A stretch of DNA of 37,327 bases, from contig DNNE01000024.1 of the NCBI GenBank assembly GCA_003487805.1, positions 1 to 37,327 on the forward strand. The letters are read 5' to 3'. Source of the DNA: Blastocatellia bacterium (GTDB lineage Bacteria; Acidobacteriota; Blastocatellia; Pyrinomonadales; Pyrinomonadaceae). A program made the position numbers and the translations under genes. The notes below the pieces were generated by a model, which did no database searches, was not told the origin of the DNA, and saw nothing but the letters and a program-made list of their open reading frames with translations. Shown here piece by piece: positions 1-8,067 of this stretch; within the stretch, counting starts at the first letter, position 1, and the number at the start of each line of letters is the position of its first letter.

Positions 1-96
1 CAGCGTAAAGCCTGGGGCGTGAGACCCATGGATCCCGGAATAACAAATCCAAGGGTTTACTTAGAAACCACTTTAGCCGTTCGGAGGTTGAAGGTC

Positions 97-267
97 ATGC
101 AAGAAGACCAGGCTATCGCTGAGATTCGAGAAGTGCGCCGCCGGATTTCTGAAGAATGCGATCACGATCCGCGCAAACTAATCACCTATTACAAAGAGTT
201 GCAATTAAGGCATCAAGAGCGAATGCTACGTCCGGAAGAGAGTAAGGAAGAGAAACGGAAATATTAG
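97..267 (+). CDS. Small antitoxin-like protein, 56 aa
   Basis: A short, charged, probably helical protein. The frame is open from a GTG at 19, but a good ribosome site (GGAGG at 83-87) lies nine bases before the ATG at 97, so I use that start. The sequence (EIREVRRRISEECDHD, then a run rich in K, E and R) resembles the small helical proteins often found next to PIN-domain toxins, as far as I recall; I cannot name a family. No intact toxin partner lies in the window. The upstream in-frame stretch contains RVYLETT, which looks like the start of a PIN domain. The stop codon overlaps the stop of the convergent ParE-type gene. Function is inferred only. Confidence 0.5.
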   Translation: MQEDQAIAEIREVRRRISEECDHDPRKLITYYKELQLRHQERMLRPEESKEEKRKY

Positions 268-572
268 ATTCTTCTTCGCCACACGCGATCATGACGCGCC
301 GCATGAATGACGGCGGCAATAACGACCAACCGCTCCTCTTCGATCACTTCATAAATCACCCGGTAAGGAAATCGTTCGGGATAACGCCAACGGATGTTCT
401 TGGTTGGGTGGCGGCGGCAATGCAATAAAGGATTCACTTCAAGAGCGTCGAACACGGCCAGGACCTCTTCGACAAACTCATCTCCGAGACCGGCGCGTTG
501 ACTGTCATACCAATTCGCAGCTTCCAGTACGTCGTTTTTCGCTTCGGGTCGCGCAACGACTTTCCATTTCAT
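264..572 (-). CDS. ParE/RelE-superfamily toxin
   Basis: 102 residues, the usual size for ParE-type toxins. The N-terminus has the family pattern of a first strand (KWKVVARPEA), then a helix ending in AANWYDSQRAGLGDEF and a second helix FVEEVLAVFDAL. The C-terminal strands carry RRYPxRFPYRVIYEV-like residues (WRYPERFPYRVIYEV), the typical ParE core. Members bind DNA gyrase or cleave mRNA at the ribosome; which of these applies cannot be told. It lies five bases downstream of its antitoxin gene on the same strand, so they form an operon, antitoxin first. Its stop overlaps the stop of the convergent small gene at 97-267. Confidence 0.88.
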   Translation of the reverse strand: MKWKVVARPEAKNDVLEAANWYDSQRAGLGDEFVEEVLAVFDALEVNPLLHCRRHPTKNIRWRYPERFPYRVIYEVIEEERLVVIAAVIHAARHDRVWRRRI

Positions 573-577
573 GATTC

Positions 578-784
578 TTACCGAGAGCGCAGGTGTTGCT
601 TGATGTCCTCAAGCGGAACGGACGAAGTTGGATCGTGGTGATGTGCGGCCAACCGTTCTTCAACCAACTCTTCATCAGCGGCTGACAACGGCGAATCATC
701 CAATTCCAATGCGCGGCGAATCAGAATCTGCCGCTCTTCGAACGTGAGACGCGGAAGCTCTGCGATGACTTCATTGAAACTCAT
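578..784 (-). CDS. Addiction-module antitoxin, partner of the ParE-type toxin
   Basis: 68 residues. The N-terminal half (FNEVIAELPRLTFEERQILI) is the pattern of the small putative addiction-module component family, in which a helix with LPxLTxEER is followed by an acidic, probably disordered region that wraps the toxin. It starts at the ATG at 784 and ends five bases before the toxin start. Antitoxins of this class usually repress their own promoter, which would lie in the 57-base gap (785-841) before the divergent AlbA-like gene. The pairing is clear from context; the exact family is inferred. Confidence 0.8.
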   Translation of the reverse strand: MSFNEVIAELPRLTFEERQILIRRALELDDSPLSAADEELVEERLAAHHHDPTSSVPLEDIKQHLRSR

Positions 785-841
785 GTGTGAAGCTTAACTG
801 TCCACCGTAGGTTTTTCAATAGACAGCCACGTGGACTATAG

Positions 842-1678
842 TTGCCAACGACGGGGGATTTGATTTTGACCCACCAAGAAGTCGAGATTTGGGCCAGAGA
901 AATCGTTGAAGCGGTTCTGTCTAACCAACCTGTCGAAGACGCGCGAGTTGAGCTGAAATCGATTTGGCTAGATCCTCGAAAAACGGCCGATCGACTAGCT
1001 GGACATGCAAATGCCGCACGAGGGAGGCCGATCTTGTGGTTGATAGGAGTCGATGAAAAAAACCGTACGATAACGGGCGTCGATCCGGTGGAGCTTGGCG
1101 GCTGGTACAAATCTGTCAACTCGTGCTTCGACGGGTTCGCTCCCCGTTTGTCTATCGACTCAAATATCAGACTTGAGAGTTCTACGATCGTTGCCCTCTA
1201 CTTTGAAACCCATCAGGGCGCCCCATTCGTTGTTAAGGGAGCTAAAGGAGGCTATCCGGAATTCATCGTTCCGTGGAGGGAAGGCACAGAGCTGAGGGCA
1301 GCTAGTCGAGCTCAACTGCTTACGATCCTTGTGCCGATTCGCGGATTTTCCGCATTGATTGACGAACTAAGTTACAACCTTGAAGTTGTCCAGAAGACGC
1401 CATTAATCTCTGATCTAGGCAGGCCCTTCAGAGAAGTAGCATTCAATGATGTGATGAATGATGGAGCGCTCTCCGCACTGAGTAATGATGAAAGACAGTT
1501 AGCAACTAATGCATACCACGAGATGAAACGGTCTAATCAGCTCGTCAGTGCGGCGATTAACGATAATGCTGTTCGATTCCAGACGGGCGACATTCTTAAT
1601 CGAGCTTGGCAGTCAGTTAGGGCGTGTAGACAACCCATCGAAGCGGCGCTCACTGTGCTGTCTCGCTTCGGCAAATAA
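842..1678 (+). CDS. AlbA_2/Schlafen-type putative DNA-binding protein
   Basis: 278 residues from a TTG start; further TTG codons at 860 and 866 are also possible, and there is no in-frame ATG before about 1004. Residues about 30-150 look like the Schlafen AlbA_2 domain: VELKSIW, then RLAGHANAARGRPILWLIGVD, then a GVDPVEL turn and a strand pair ending PFVV. That domain is known from transcription regulators and from defence-linked proteins. The C-terminal 120 residues are helical and unassigned. The gene diverges from a TA pair and its stop is three bases from the convergent amidohydrolase stop. No partner gene is seen, so it may act alone. Confidence 0.65.
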   Translation: MPTTGDLILTHQEVEIWAREIVEAVLSNQPVEDARVELKSIWLDPRKTADRLAGHANAARGRPILWLIGVDEKNRTITGVDPVELGGWYKSVNSCFDGFAPRLSIDSNIRLESSTIVALYFETHQGAPFVVKGAKGGYPEFIVPWREGTELRAASRAQLLTILVPIRGFSALIDELSYNLEVVQKTPLISDLGRPFREVAFNDVMNDGALSALSNDERQLATNAYHEMKRSNQLVSAAINDNAVRFQTGDILNRAWQSVRACRQPIEAALTVLSRFGK

Positions 1679-1681
1679 AAT

Positions 1682-3031
1682 TTAATCCCGCCGATAAACC
1701 ACTCCATTCTTCATCACAAACACAACTCTCTCCATCGCGTGAATATCCTTCAGCGGATCACCACTGACCGCGACGATGTCGGCCCACTTCCCAACTGTCA
1801 GTGATCCCAGATTCTTGTCCCAGCCCAGCAGCTTCGCGCCGTTGAGTGTGCCCGCCTGAATCGCTTGCATGTTAGTCATGCCGCCCCAATCTACCATCAG
1901 GAAAAATTCGCGCGCGTTGGTGCCGTGCGGAATCACGCCGGCGTCGGTGCCGAGCGCGATCTGAACACCTTTCGAGATCGCGATTTTGGTGGCGTGCCGC
2001 GCGGCGGCTGCGGCGGCCAGAGCTTTCTCCGCGCGCAGCCCTTTCAGCACGCCGGTCTTCGCCGCGCGTTCAACCGCTTCGGCCGCTGACAAAGTCGGCA
2101 CTAGAAATGTTCCGCGCTGGCCCATTAGCGTCGCGCCTTCTTCATCCAGAAACGATCCGTGTTCGATAGATGAGACGCCGGCTTTGACCGCCAGCTTGAT
2201 TCCTTCAGTACCGTGAGCGTGCGCGGCCACTTTTCTATCTAATTTTTTCGCCTCGTCGACCAAAGCTTTCAATTCTTCGAAACTATATTGCGTGGCGCCG
2301 ACTGCGTCGCCTTCCGACAGCACGCCGCCGGTTGCACAAGTCTTAATCACATCCGCGCCGTACTTAATTTGCAGACGCACCGCCTGACGGATCTGTTCCG
2401 GACCATCAGCGACGCCGGTCAGCGGTGATTGTTCGGCGACACCGGGCCGATATCCGTTCTCGTCGCAATGTCCACCGGTGATGCCAATTGCATGGCCCGC
2501 GGTTTCCATGCGCGGGCCAATCGTCCAACCTTCGTTGATGGCTTTGCGCAAAGCCATGTCGTCAAAGCGGCCCGACGCACCGACGTTGCGCACGCTGGTG
2601 AAGCCGGCCAGCAAAGTATCGCGCGCGTGCAGGACACCGAGAATTGCGCCGAACGATTCGAAATCCTTAACCTCTGACATATCGCCTTCCGGATCGCCAA
2701 GCACGCGCCCAACCAGGTGCGTGTGCGCATCGATAAATCCGGGCAGCAAAGTCACGTCACTCAAATCGATTATTTTTGCGTCGGCGGGAATCTTGACTGA
2801 GCTAGCGCTGCCGACGGCGGCAATCATGTTTTCGCGCACGACAATCACAGCGTTAGTGATGGGCGCGGCCCCGGTGCCGTCGACGAGACGCGCGGCTTTC
2901 AACACCACGACGCCCTTGCCTTCCGGCGGCTGAGGTCTGATTCCGATCGGCGCGGGAGTCTGGGGTGCGACCGGCCCACAGAAACATGCGACGAGAATTA
3001 ATATGGCGGATAAGTTTCGAGAGATGTTCAT
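1682..3031 (-). CDS. Secreted metal-dependent amidohydrolase (imidazolonepropionase-like)
   Basis: 449 residues from the ATG at 3031, chosen because GAGGA lies nine bases upstream; the frame is open to 3106. A signal peptide covers about residues 1-24 (hydrophobic SAILILVACFCG). The amidohydrolase fold follows. GFIDAHTHLVG supplies the first metal histidines (H103, H105), GADVIKTCATGG the likely carboxylated lysine, AHAHG and SIEHGSF the next histidines, and LGTDAG the catalytic aspartate. These are the hallmarks of the PF01979 subgroup that includes secreted Xaa-Pro dipeptidases and imidazolonepropionase-like enzymes, so a periplasmic or secreted cyclic-imide or dipeptide hydrolase is likely. 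The substrate cannot be read from the sequence. Confidence 0.9.
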   Translation of the reverse strand: MNISRNLSAILILVACFCGPVAPQTPAPIGIRPQPPEGKGVVVLKAARLVDGTGAAPITNAVIVVRENMIAAVGSASSVKIPADAKIIDLSDVTLLPGFIDAHTHLVGRVLGDPEGDMSEVKDFESFGAILGVLHARDTLLAGFTSVRNVGASGRFDDMALRKAINEGWTIGPRMETAGHAIGITGGHCDENGYRPGVAEQSPLTGVADGPEQIRQAVRLQIKYGADVIKTCATGGVLSEGDAVGATQYSFEELKALVDEAKKLDRKVAAHAHGTEGIKLAVKAGVSSIEHGSFLDEEGATLMGQRGTFLVPTLSAAEAVERAAKTGVLKGLRAEKALAAAAAARHATKIAISKGVQIALGTDAGVIPHGTNAREFFLMVDWGGMTNMQAIQAGTLNGAKLLGWDKNLGSLTVGKWADIVAVSGDPLKDIHAMERVVFVMKNGVVYRRD

Positions 3032-3204
3032 TTTTTTCGATCCTCGACTTTCTTCATTTCCTGGCGCATCACGCAAGTTAACAACCTGCGCTACTGGGCG
3101 TCGCATTCTATTTGAGATTCACGGCATCTGCCAGTATTGCCGCCGCTCCGGTGAAGGAGTATCGTTTTCGCAACCAGACCTTGCCGCCAGCGTTTAGGAC
3201 TTGT

Positions 3205-5049
3205 ATGAGATTCAAATCGACGCTTTCATTGATTCCCATTCTGTTGCCGCTGATTGTCATCGCCGCAGCGCCGCCGCGAGTTGCCGCTCAGGTTGATGAG
3301 AAAGAAAAGGCTGAGAAAGAGGTCGCCGGGCGCCAGGAGCTCGAGAAGAAGACGATCGGTCTGTTGGATGAAACAATCGGCGCCGCGTGGAGTTTGAAAT
3401 TACCCGAGAATCGTTCTTATGTTCTGACGAAAGCTGCGGATCTCATGTGGCCGCACGATGAGAAGCGCGCGCGCGGTTTGTTCTGGGAAGCGCTGAACAG
3501 TCTTAACCTGCCGGTTTATCGGGCGCTGGATGAGACGAACGCAAGGGATCCGAATAAATCCGCAAAGCCTGCGCCAGCGGATGGTCCAACCAAAGAACAG
3601 TTACAAGATGTGAACCGGTATTACGCGACGGTTGAAACGCGGCATGAATTTCTGCGGAAGGTCGCACAGCGCGATCCGCAACTTGCGCTCGACATGATGC
3701 GCGCAACGCGTCAACCGCCTCCGTCGCAAACGCCGGGTGCGGTCCAGGCTGCCAACGACTCTGATTTGGAACAGGAGATTGCATACGCGGCGGCCGCGAA
3801 TGATCCCAAACGCGCTTTGCAGGTTACGCGTGAAAGCATGGCCAGGGGGCTGACCTTTCAAATCCTGAACTTGCTAAATCAAGTTGCGCAAAAAGATCAG
3901 GATACAGGCGCTAAGTTGGCCGGCGAAATCATCGCGAAGCTCGACACGGAAAACTTTAATACGAGTCCGTACGCTCCGTATATTGCCATTCAGTTGCTTG
4001 AATGGAGCAGAACCGATGGCGCTGTGCTCACGGCAAGTCTCTCTGCGAATTCATCATTCACACGATTGAAGCTTGACGACGGCCAGAAGCAAGATCTGGT
4101 CGACCTGCTTACCAACGCGGCGCTCAACATCACGAAGCCACAAACTCTCCTGCAGAATATTCGGTTCGTAATGCCTGAGATCGAGCAGTACGCACCAGAT
4201 CGCGCCGCGAAGTTAAAGGTGCGGCTCACGGAAATGAACCCCACCCTCTCGCAGCCGCAGCGGGACTGGAATGATTTCAACGCGATGTTCGAGAACGCGA
4301 CGCCTGAAGAGATGATCAAAGCAGCCAACAAAGTAGCCGGCGCTCAGCGCGCGGCAATGTTGTATCGAGCGGCGGTCAAAGCAGTCGCTCATGGCGAGGG
4401 GGATCGCTATCGCGAGTTGATCAATAGCCAGGTCGAAAGCGAAGACGAAAAAAAGACCGCGCTTGATTCGCTTAATACCGAGCAAATGTACTATGACCTC
4501 AGCCAGGGCAAGACTGATGACCTGGAAAAATTGTTGCCGTTAATTCGCGCCAGGGAACAGCGGGCGATGGCCATGACACAATTGGCGATCATGCTAGAGA
4601 AGAAAGGTCAACATGATGAAGCAGTAACGTTGCTCGACGAAGCACGCGCTCTGGTGAAAGTGGATCTTACCAACGAGAAGGAATCAAATGCGTTGCTTGC
4701 GGTCATGCTAGGGTATTCGCTGGTGGATTCGCCGAAGGCATTTGCGATGATCGAACCAATCATTGATCGCACGAATGAAGATGTTTCAAAACTGGTATTA
4801 CTGGACAAGATCGCAAAGAGCGGTGCGATAAAGAACGGCGAGATCATCATGAATCAACAGCGGATTCCCATCGATTATGCGATGCTCCAGTACTCGCCTG
4901 GAGTCGCGGCGCTGGGCAAAGCGGACTTCGATCGCACCAAAGCGCTTGCGGATCGCTTTCAACGAAATGAATTGCGAATTGTGGCGCGGCTGCTGCTGGC
5001 ACAGGCGATTTTGCGCCACTTGGAACAAACTCACAGTCCGAGTAACTAA
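3205..5049 (+). CDS. Secreted alpha-helical protein of unknown function
   Basis: 614 residues from the ATG at 3205, which has AGGA a few bases upstream and begins directly with a signal peptide (hydrophobic LIPILLPLIVIAAAP ending near PPRVAAQ). The mature part is almost entirely helical, with repeated pairs of helices such as QRAAMLYRAAVKAVAHGEG and RAMAMTQLAIMLEKKG, in the manner of TPR-like solenoids. No catalytic motif is visible. It converges on the sugar dehydrogenase gene, whose stop lies 15 bases away, and diverges from the amidohydrolase. Proteins of this style are common in Acidobacteriota; a scaffold or binding role in the periplasm is a guess. Confidence 0.75.
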   Translation: MRFKSTLSLIPILLPLIVIAAAPPRVAAQVDEKEKAEKEVAGRQELEKKTIGLLDETIGAAWSLKLPENRSYVLTKAADLMWPHDEKRARGLFWEALNSLNLPVYRALDETNARDPNKSAKPAPADGPTKEQLQDVNRYYATVETRHEFLRKVAQRDPQLALDMMRATRQPPPSQTPGAVQAANDSDLEQEIAYAAAANDPKRALQVTRESMARGLTFQILNLLNQVAQKDQDTGAKLAGEIIAKLDTENFNTSPYAPYIAIQLLEWSRTDGAVLTASLSANSSFTRLKLDDGQKQDLVDLLTNAALNITKPQTLLQNIRFVMPEIEQYAPDRAAKLKVRLTEMNPTLSQPQRDWNDFNAMFENATPEEMIKAANKVAGAQRAAMLYRAAVKAVAHGEGDRYRELINSQVESEDEKKTALDSLNTEQMYYDLSQGKTDDLEKLLPLIRAREQRAMAMTQLAIMLEKKGQHDEAVTLLDEARALVKVDLTNEKESNALLAVMLGYSLVDSPKAFAMIEPIIDRTNEDVSKLVLLDKIAKSGAIKNGEIIMNQQRIPIDYAMLQYSPGVAALGKADFDRTKALADRFQRNELRIVARLLLAQAILRHLEQTHSPSN

Positions 5050-5064
5050 TTCGATCACCGATCG

Positions 5065-6855
5065 TCATTTGATCCTGATTCGCGCTTTGTTCGTGGTTTG
5101 CGTGTGCCACGTCGCGCTAATCAGGACACTCTGTCCGCTGGGCAGGTTCCCGGGCAACACGATGACAATCTCAGTTAACCAATTGAACCCGGGAACAGGT
5201 CCCACATATTCAACCGTGAGCGGATAGATGTTCATCTGTGCATCCTCGGCCCGCGCAGTTACAAATGAAGCATCTTCGCCATTCGCCAGGATGAGATTGG
5301 TCGCGAACAGCATCACTCGCGTGCGGTTGTCAGAGCTGAGATTGTAAGGATCAGTTAAGGGAAATGGATCGCGTATCAACGTTACCGCGTTGAGCGCAAT
5401 GGCACTATCGCTATTGTCTTCCGTGGCCAGTGCCGGCGGGACCAGCGTAAGTGTCGCTTCGTTGCTGGTTGCGCTACCGAAAGCGTTCGTGACCAGGCAA
5501 CGGAACTTCGCCCCGTTGTCCGGGGCGGTCGTAGCGGCAATCGTATAGCTGGTTGAAGTCGCGCCAGAGATGTTCACCTGGTTTCGTTGCCATTGAAAGC
5601 TTAACGGCGCGCTGCCATTGGCTGAGACATTGAAGGTGACAGTCTGGCCCTGGGTCACTGTTTGGTTCGCCGGGTGGGTGATGATCCCAGGCGCAGTGCC
5701 CGCAAATTGCACTCTGAATAAGGCGGCTGAACCAATCGCAAGATAATAAAGGCTCCCATCTTTTGCGACTTTCAGATCGACTGGTGACGAAAGCCCTGAA
5801 GCAAAGTCTGTAGCCGTATTGTTCGATGGGTCGAACAAGCGAACCCAACCATTGCAGAGATCGGCGAAAAAGTATTTTCCGACATACGTGGCCGGAAACT
5901 GGACCGTCGTCGGATTGTAGAACCCGCCGCCGACGATGGCACACCCCTGGGTTGACGTAGAACCGTGCGCGTATTGAAACAGCGGATCGCGGAAGCTGGC
6001 GTTGGGCGGTGAACACGCGCCTTCGCAAATACCCCAGCCATAGTTCGATCCGGCAATGCCGTCATTAATTTCTTCCCAGGTGCTTTCGCCTACGTCGTTT
6101 ATGAACATTCGCGTAGTGCCGGGTTGAAAAGCAAAAGTAAAAGGATTGCGCAAGCCCAGGGCCCAAATGGACCGGTTCATTCCCTGGGCAGTGCTAACGA
6201 ATGGGTTGTCTGCGGGAATCGATCCGTCAGAGTTAATGCGGAGTATTTTGCCGAGGCGATTACTCAAGGTTTGAGAATTAGCCCGATTAGCATTGTCGCC
6301 TACCGCAATATACAACTTGCCGTCAGGTCCAAAATGGATCGCGCCGCCATTGTGATTCCCGGCGCCGCTCAAATTATCGAGATCGACCAGTATCAATTCG
6401 CTGCCCGCCATCGCGACGTCGCCATTGGCAGTGAAGCGGCTCACACGGTTGTGCGCCGGGTCCCCCGGAACCGTGTAATAGACATACACAAAATTATTCG
6501 ACGAGAAATTCGGATCGAAAGCTAGCCCCAGCAAGCCGCGTTCGCCGGCAGAATCAACCGTTAGACTGAGAAACGGAGTCGCCAGCAGCACTCCGTTTTT
6601 GACTACGCGGAGTTGTCCACCTTGCAGAGTCACAAAGATGCGGCCGTCCGGCGCTAAGTCCATTGCGGTTGGACTCGAAAGTCCGCCGGCAATTTGTGTT
6701 TCTGAGAAGCCCGCCGGCAAAGTCGCGGCCGTCGCCGATGCGCCGGCTGCAAAAAGAAGACAGACGATGCCGGCAATGGAACGCGCCGACAGCCGGGATC
6801 GCTTCTGACGGTGCTTAATAGGACGAGAATCCCTTGAGAGATTTATGCCGATCAT
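5065..6855 (-). CDS. PQQ-dependent sugar dehydrogenase-like protein with Ig-like and C-terminal sorting-type domain
   Basis: 596 residues. A long n-region (RPIKHRQKRSR) precedes the hydrophobic signal core SIAGIVCLLFAAGASA. Residues about 46-390 form a glucose/sorbosone dehydrogenase beta-propeller: GLSSPTAMDLAPDGRIFV, RGLLGLAFDPNF, GNHNGGAIHFGPDGKLYIAV and the LRNPFTFAF region. Family enzymes oxidise aldoses in the periplasm with PQQ and calcium. Residues about 392-480 are an Ig-like domain (PANQTVTQGQTVTFNV, then FRCLVTNAFG). The last 100 residues include YVGPVPGF and a following LPGNLPSGQS, like the TIGR03437 C-terminal domain common in Acidobacteriota. Cofactor use is inferred; some homologues lack activity. 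Confidence 0.88.
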   Translation of the reverse strand: MIGINLSRDSRPIKHRQKRSRLSARSIAGIVCLLFAAGASATAATLPAGFSETQIAGGLSSPTAMDLAPDGRIFVTLQGGQLRVVKNGVLLATPFLSLTVDSAGERGLLGLAFDPNFSSNNFVYVYYTVPGDPAHNRVSRFTANGDVAMAGSELILVDLDNLSGAGNHNGGAIHFGPDGKLYIAVGDNANRANSQTLSNRLGKILRINSDGSIPADNPFVSTAQGMNRSIWALGLRNPFTFAFQPGTTRMFINDVGESTWEEINDGIAGSNYGWGICEGACSPPNASFRDPLFQYAHGSTSTQGCAIVGGGFYNPTTVQFPATYVGKYFFADLCNGWVRLFDPSNNTATDFASGLSSPVDLKVAKDGSLYYLAIGSAALFRVQFAGTAPGIITHPANQTVTQGQTVTFNVSANGSAPLSFQWQRNQVNISGATSTSYTIAATTAPDNGAKFRCLVTNAFGSATSNEATLTLVPPALATEDNSDSAIALNAVTLIRDPFPLTDPYNLSSDNRTRVMLFATNLILANGEDASFVTARAEDAQMNIYPLTVEYVGPVPGFNWLTEIVIVLPGNLPSGQSVLISATWHTQTTNKARIRIK

Positions 6856-7080
6856 AATTGCTGACCTGGTATCCGAGTCATCCCGGATCTCCGGTTACTC
6901 GGTAGGGGAACTCCGCGCGACGATCTTAATAACTGCGACAACTGTCGCAACGCGAATGAGGGGAACTGAGCTAAATTTTAATTAAGAGCCGAGCGTTGGG
7001 GCTTGGGTGGTTCCGGCTCCCGGTCTTAGGGCGAGATTGATTATATCGAGCGGAAAGAATTTCTTCCAGGTCTTATTTTG

Positions 7081-7128
7081 TGGCACGGGCGTCAGGCCCG
7101 TGAAATCAAGCTCAGGATGCGCGTGCCA
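7081..7128. repeat. Palindromic repeat, CACGGGC family
   Basis: A hairpin with arms CACGGGC and GCCCGTG at 7084-7102 is followed by the degenerate inverted copy GCGCGTGCCA. The TGGCACGGGC...GTGCCA arrangement is that of a REPIN, two REP-like units in opposite orientation. Only one copy is in the window, so membership of a family is inferred. Confidence 0.5.
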
Positions 7129-7136
7129 GATAAAAT

Positions 7137-7205
7137 GACTGGAGCGACAACCGTCCCGGTTGCTGGCCGGGCGAAAATGCAAACGAGGACGCTTGCGCTC
7201 CAGTC
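7137..7205. repeat. REPIN-like repeat family B, copy 1
   Basis: It begins GACTGGAGCG and ends GCGCTCCAGTC, so the outer arms are inverted repeats of each other. Inside are the hairpins ACCGTCCCGGT and GCGAGGACGC-like units. The same design is found at 28640-28699 and 32329-32400. This copy lies just after the stop of the minus-strand yggX-like gene. Confidence 0.85.
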
Positions 7206-7219
7206 CACAAACTAACAAT

Positions 7220-7504
7220 TCACCACTTGATCGATCCTTCTTTTGTGGTATCAATCTGCGCCAGCTGCTCGTTCGAGCCGTAGAAGAACCCTTTCATGTT
7301 GTCCATCAAAAAGCCCTGCGCATCCGGATTTATCAGGTCGAGGCCATAGTGATTGATGATGCGTGTCTGCGCCTGCAACCACTCTGCCCAGCAAGGCTGG
7401 CAAACCTCTGTGGCAATTTTCTGGCCTAATTCCGTGGGCAGCGGCGCATAGCCGAGGGCGGAGCGCTTCTGTCCGCAGCGAGCGCATTTGATTTCGTCTG
7501 ACAT
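7220..7504 (-). CDS. Fe(2+)-trafficking protein, YggX family, with two CxxC pairs
   Basis: 94 residues, the normal length of the family that limits iron-driven oxidative damage and supports iron-sulfur cluster repair. Family features are ELGQKIATEV, CWAEWLQAQTRIINHYGLDLINPDA and the MDNMKGFFYG helix. AGGAG lies ten bases before the ATG. Unlike the enterobacterial protein, which has one key cysteine near position 7, this one has C7-ARC10 and C35-QPC38, the pattern of a zinc ribbon or a metal site. It lies 76 bases downstream of a peroxiredoxin gene on the same strand, which suggests a shared oxidative-stress role. Confidence 0.88.
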   Translation of the reverse strand: MSDEIKCARCGQKRSALGYAPLPTELGQKIATEVCQPCWAEWLQAQTRIINHYGLDLINPDAQGFLMDNMKGFFYGSNEQLAQIDTTKEGSIKW

Positions 7505-7537
7505 TGAGTGAATTCTCCTGAGTGAGGATTATAGCGG

Positions 7538-7603
7538 AGTAAGCTGTGAGCAGTAAGCCGTAAGCAGTTTTTCTGTCTGCTCACCGCTCCCTGCTCACCG
7601 CTT
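7538..7603. repeat. Inverted repeat of GTGAGCAG type at the peroxiredoxin gene end
   Basis: Several copies of GTGAGCAG / GTAAGCAG lie on the left and CTGCTCAC on the right, separated by a short T run (GTTTTTC). The unit can form a stem and lies between the peroxiredoxin stop and the yggX-like gene. The last codons of the peroxiredoxin gene (AVSRER, then TGA at 7581-7583) lie inside it. It could act as a terminator or an mRNA-stabilising hairpin; this is inferred. Confidence 0.55.
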
Positions 7604-8054
7604 TGATAGCCTTGATCGTGTCGTCATCTTTTGGTCGAAACAATCCCAGCGGTCGCACATCGCGATAGGTAATCACCCCGTCGCGATCGATGACGAAGAC
7701 TGAACGCGCGACTTTGCCGGGAATCAAAGATTGCGCGCCGTACATGTCTGCGATCTTTCGATCGACATCGGCGAGCAGACGCAGAGGCAATTCGTGATGT
7801 TCGGCAAAACTCTTGTGCGATTCGACCGAGTTGGTTGAGATGCCGACGACCTCTGCGCCCGTCGCCGTATAATCTTCCCAGCGATCGCGGACCGAGCACA
7901 TCTGCCGCGTGCAGATTGGCGTCTCGTCGCCAGGATAGAAAAGCAGCACCACGACTTTGCCGCGGTGATCCAACAGACGCCAGGTCGCGCCGTCACTATC
8001 AGGCAGCGCGAAATCCGGCGCCGTGCTTCCTTCCGAGGTGTTTGAAGTTGCCAC
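7581..8054 (-). CDS. Peroxiredoxin, Bcp/AhpC-TSA family
   Basis: 157 residues. The peroxidatic cysteine C48 lies in PGDETPICTRQMC, with a second cysteine C53 five residues on, the arrangement of atypical two-cysteine Bcp-like enzymes that reduce organic hydroperoxides with thioredoxin. APDFALPDSDG and VVVLLFYPGDETP are family strands, and VFVIDRDGVITYRDV is the C-terminal strand pair. The start is a GTG at 8054 with no clear ribosome site; no in-frame ATG comes before residue 52. It is 13 bases downstream of the secreted gene at 8068-9084, so translation may be coupled. Its last residues come from a palindromic repeat. Confidence 0.9.
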   Translation of the reverse strand: MATSNTSEGSTAPDFALPDSDGATWRLLDHRGKVVVLLFYPGDETPICTRQMCSVRDRWEDYTATGAEVVGISTNSVESHKSFAEHHELPLRLLADVDRKIADMYGAQSLIPGKVARSVFVIDRDGVITYRDVRPLGLFRPKDDDTIKAIKAVSRER

Positions 8055-8067
8055 TTGTTACTGGATA

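Larger units (their letters stand above)
6856..7219. other. Intergenic region between sugar dehydrogenase and yggX-like genes
   Basis: 364 bases without a gene. The first hundred or so must carry the promoter of the minus-strand dehydrogenase gene; I see no convincing -35/-10 pair. The right half is filled by two palindromic repeats (7081-7128 and 7137-7205), described separately, that lie just beyond the stop of the yggX-like gene. Confidence 0.6.

Noticed and set aside
264..267. Overlapping stop codons of convergent genes as a regulatory device
   Set aside because: TTAG gives stops on both strands by chance often in compact genomes; no terminator or other signal supports regulation.
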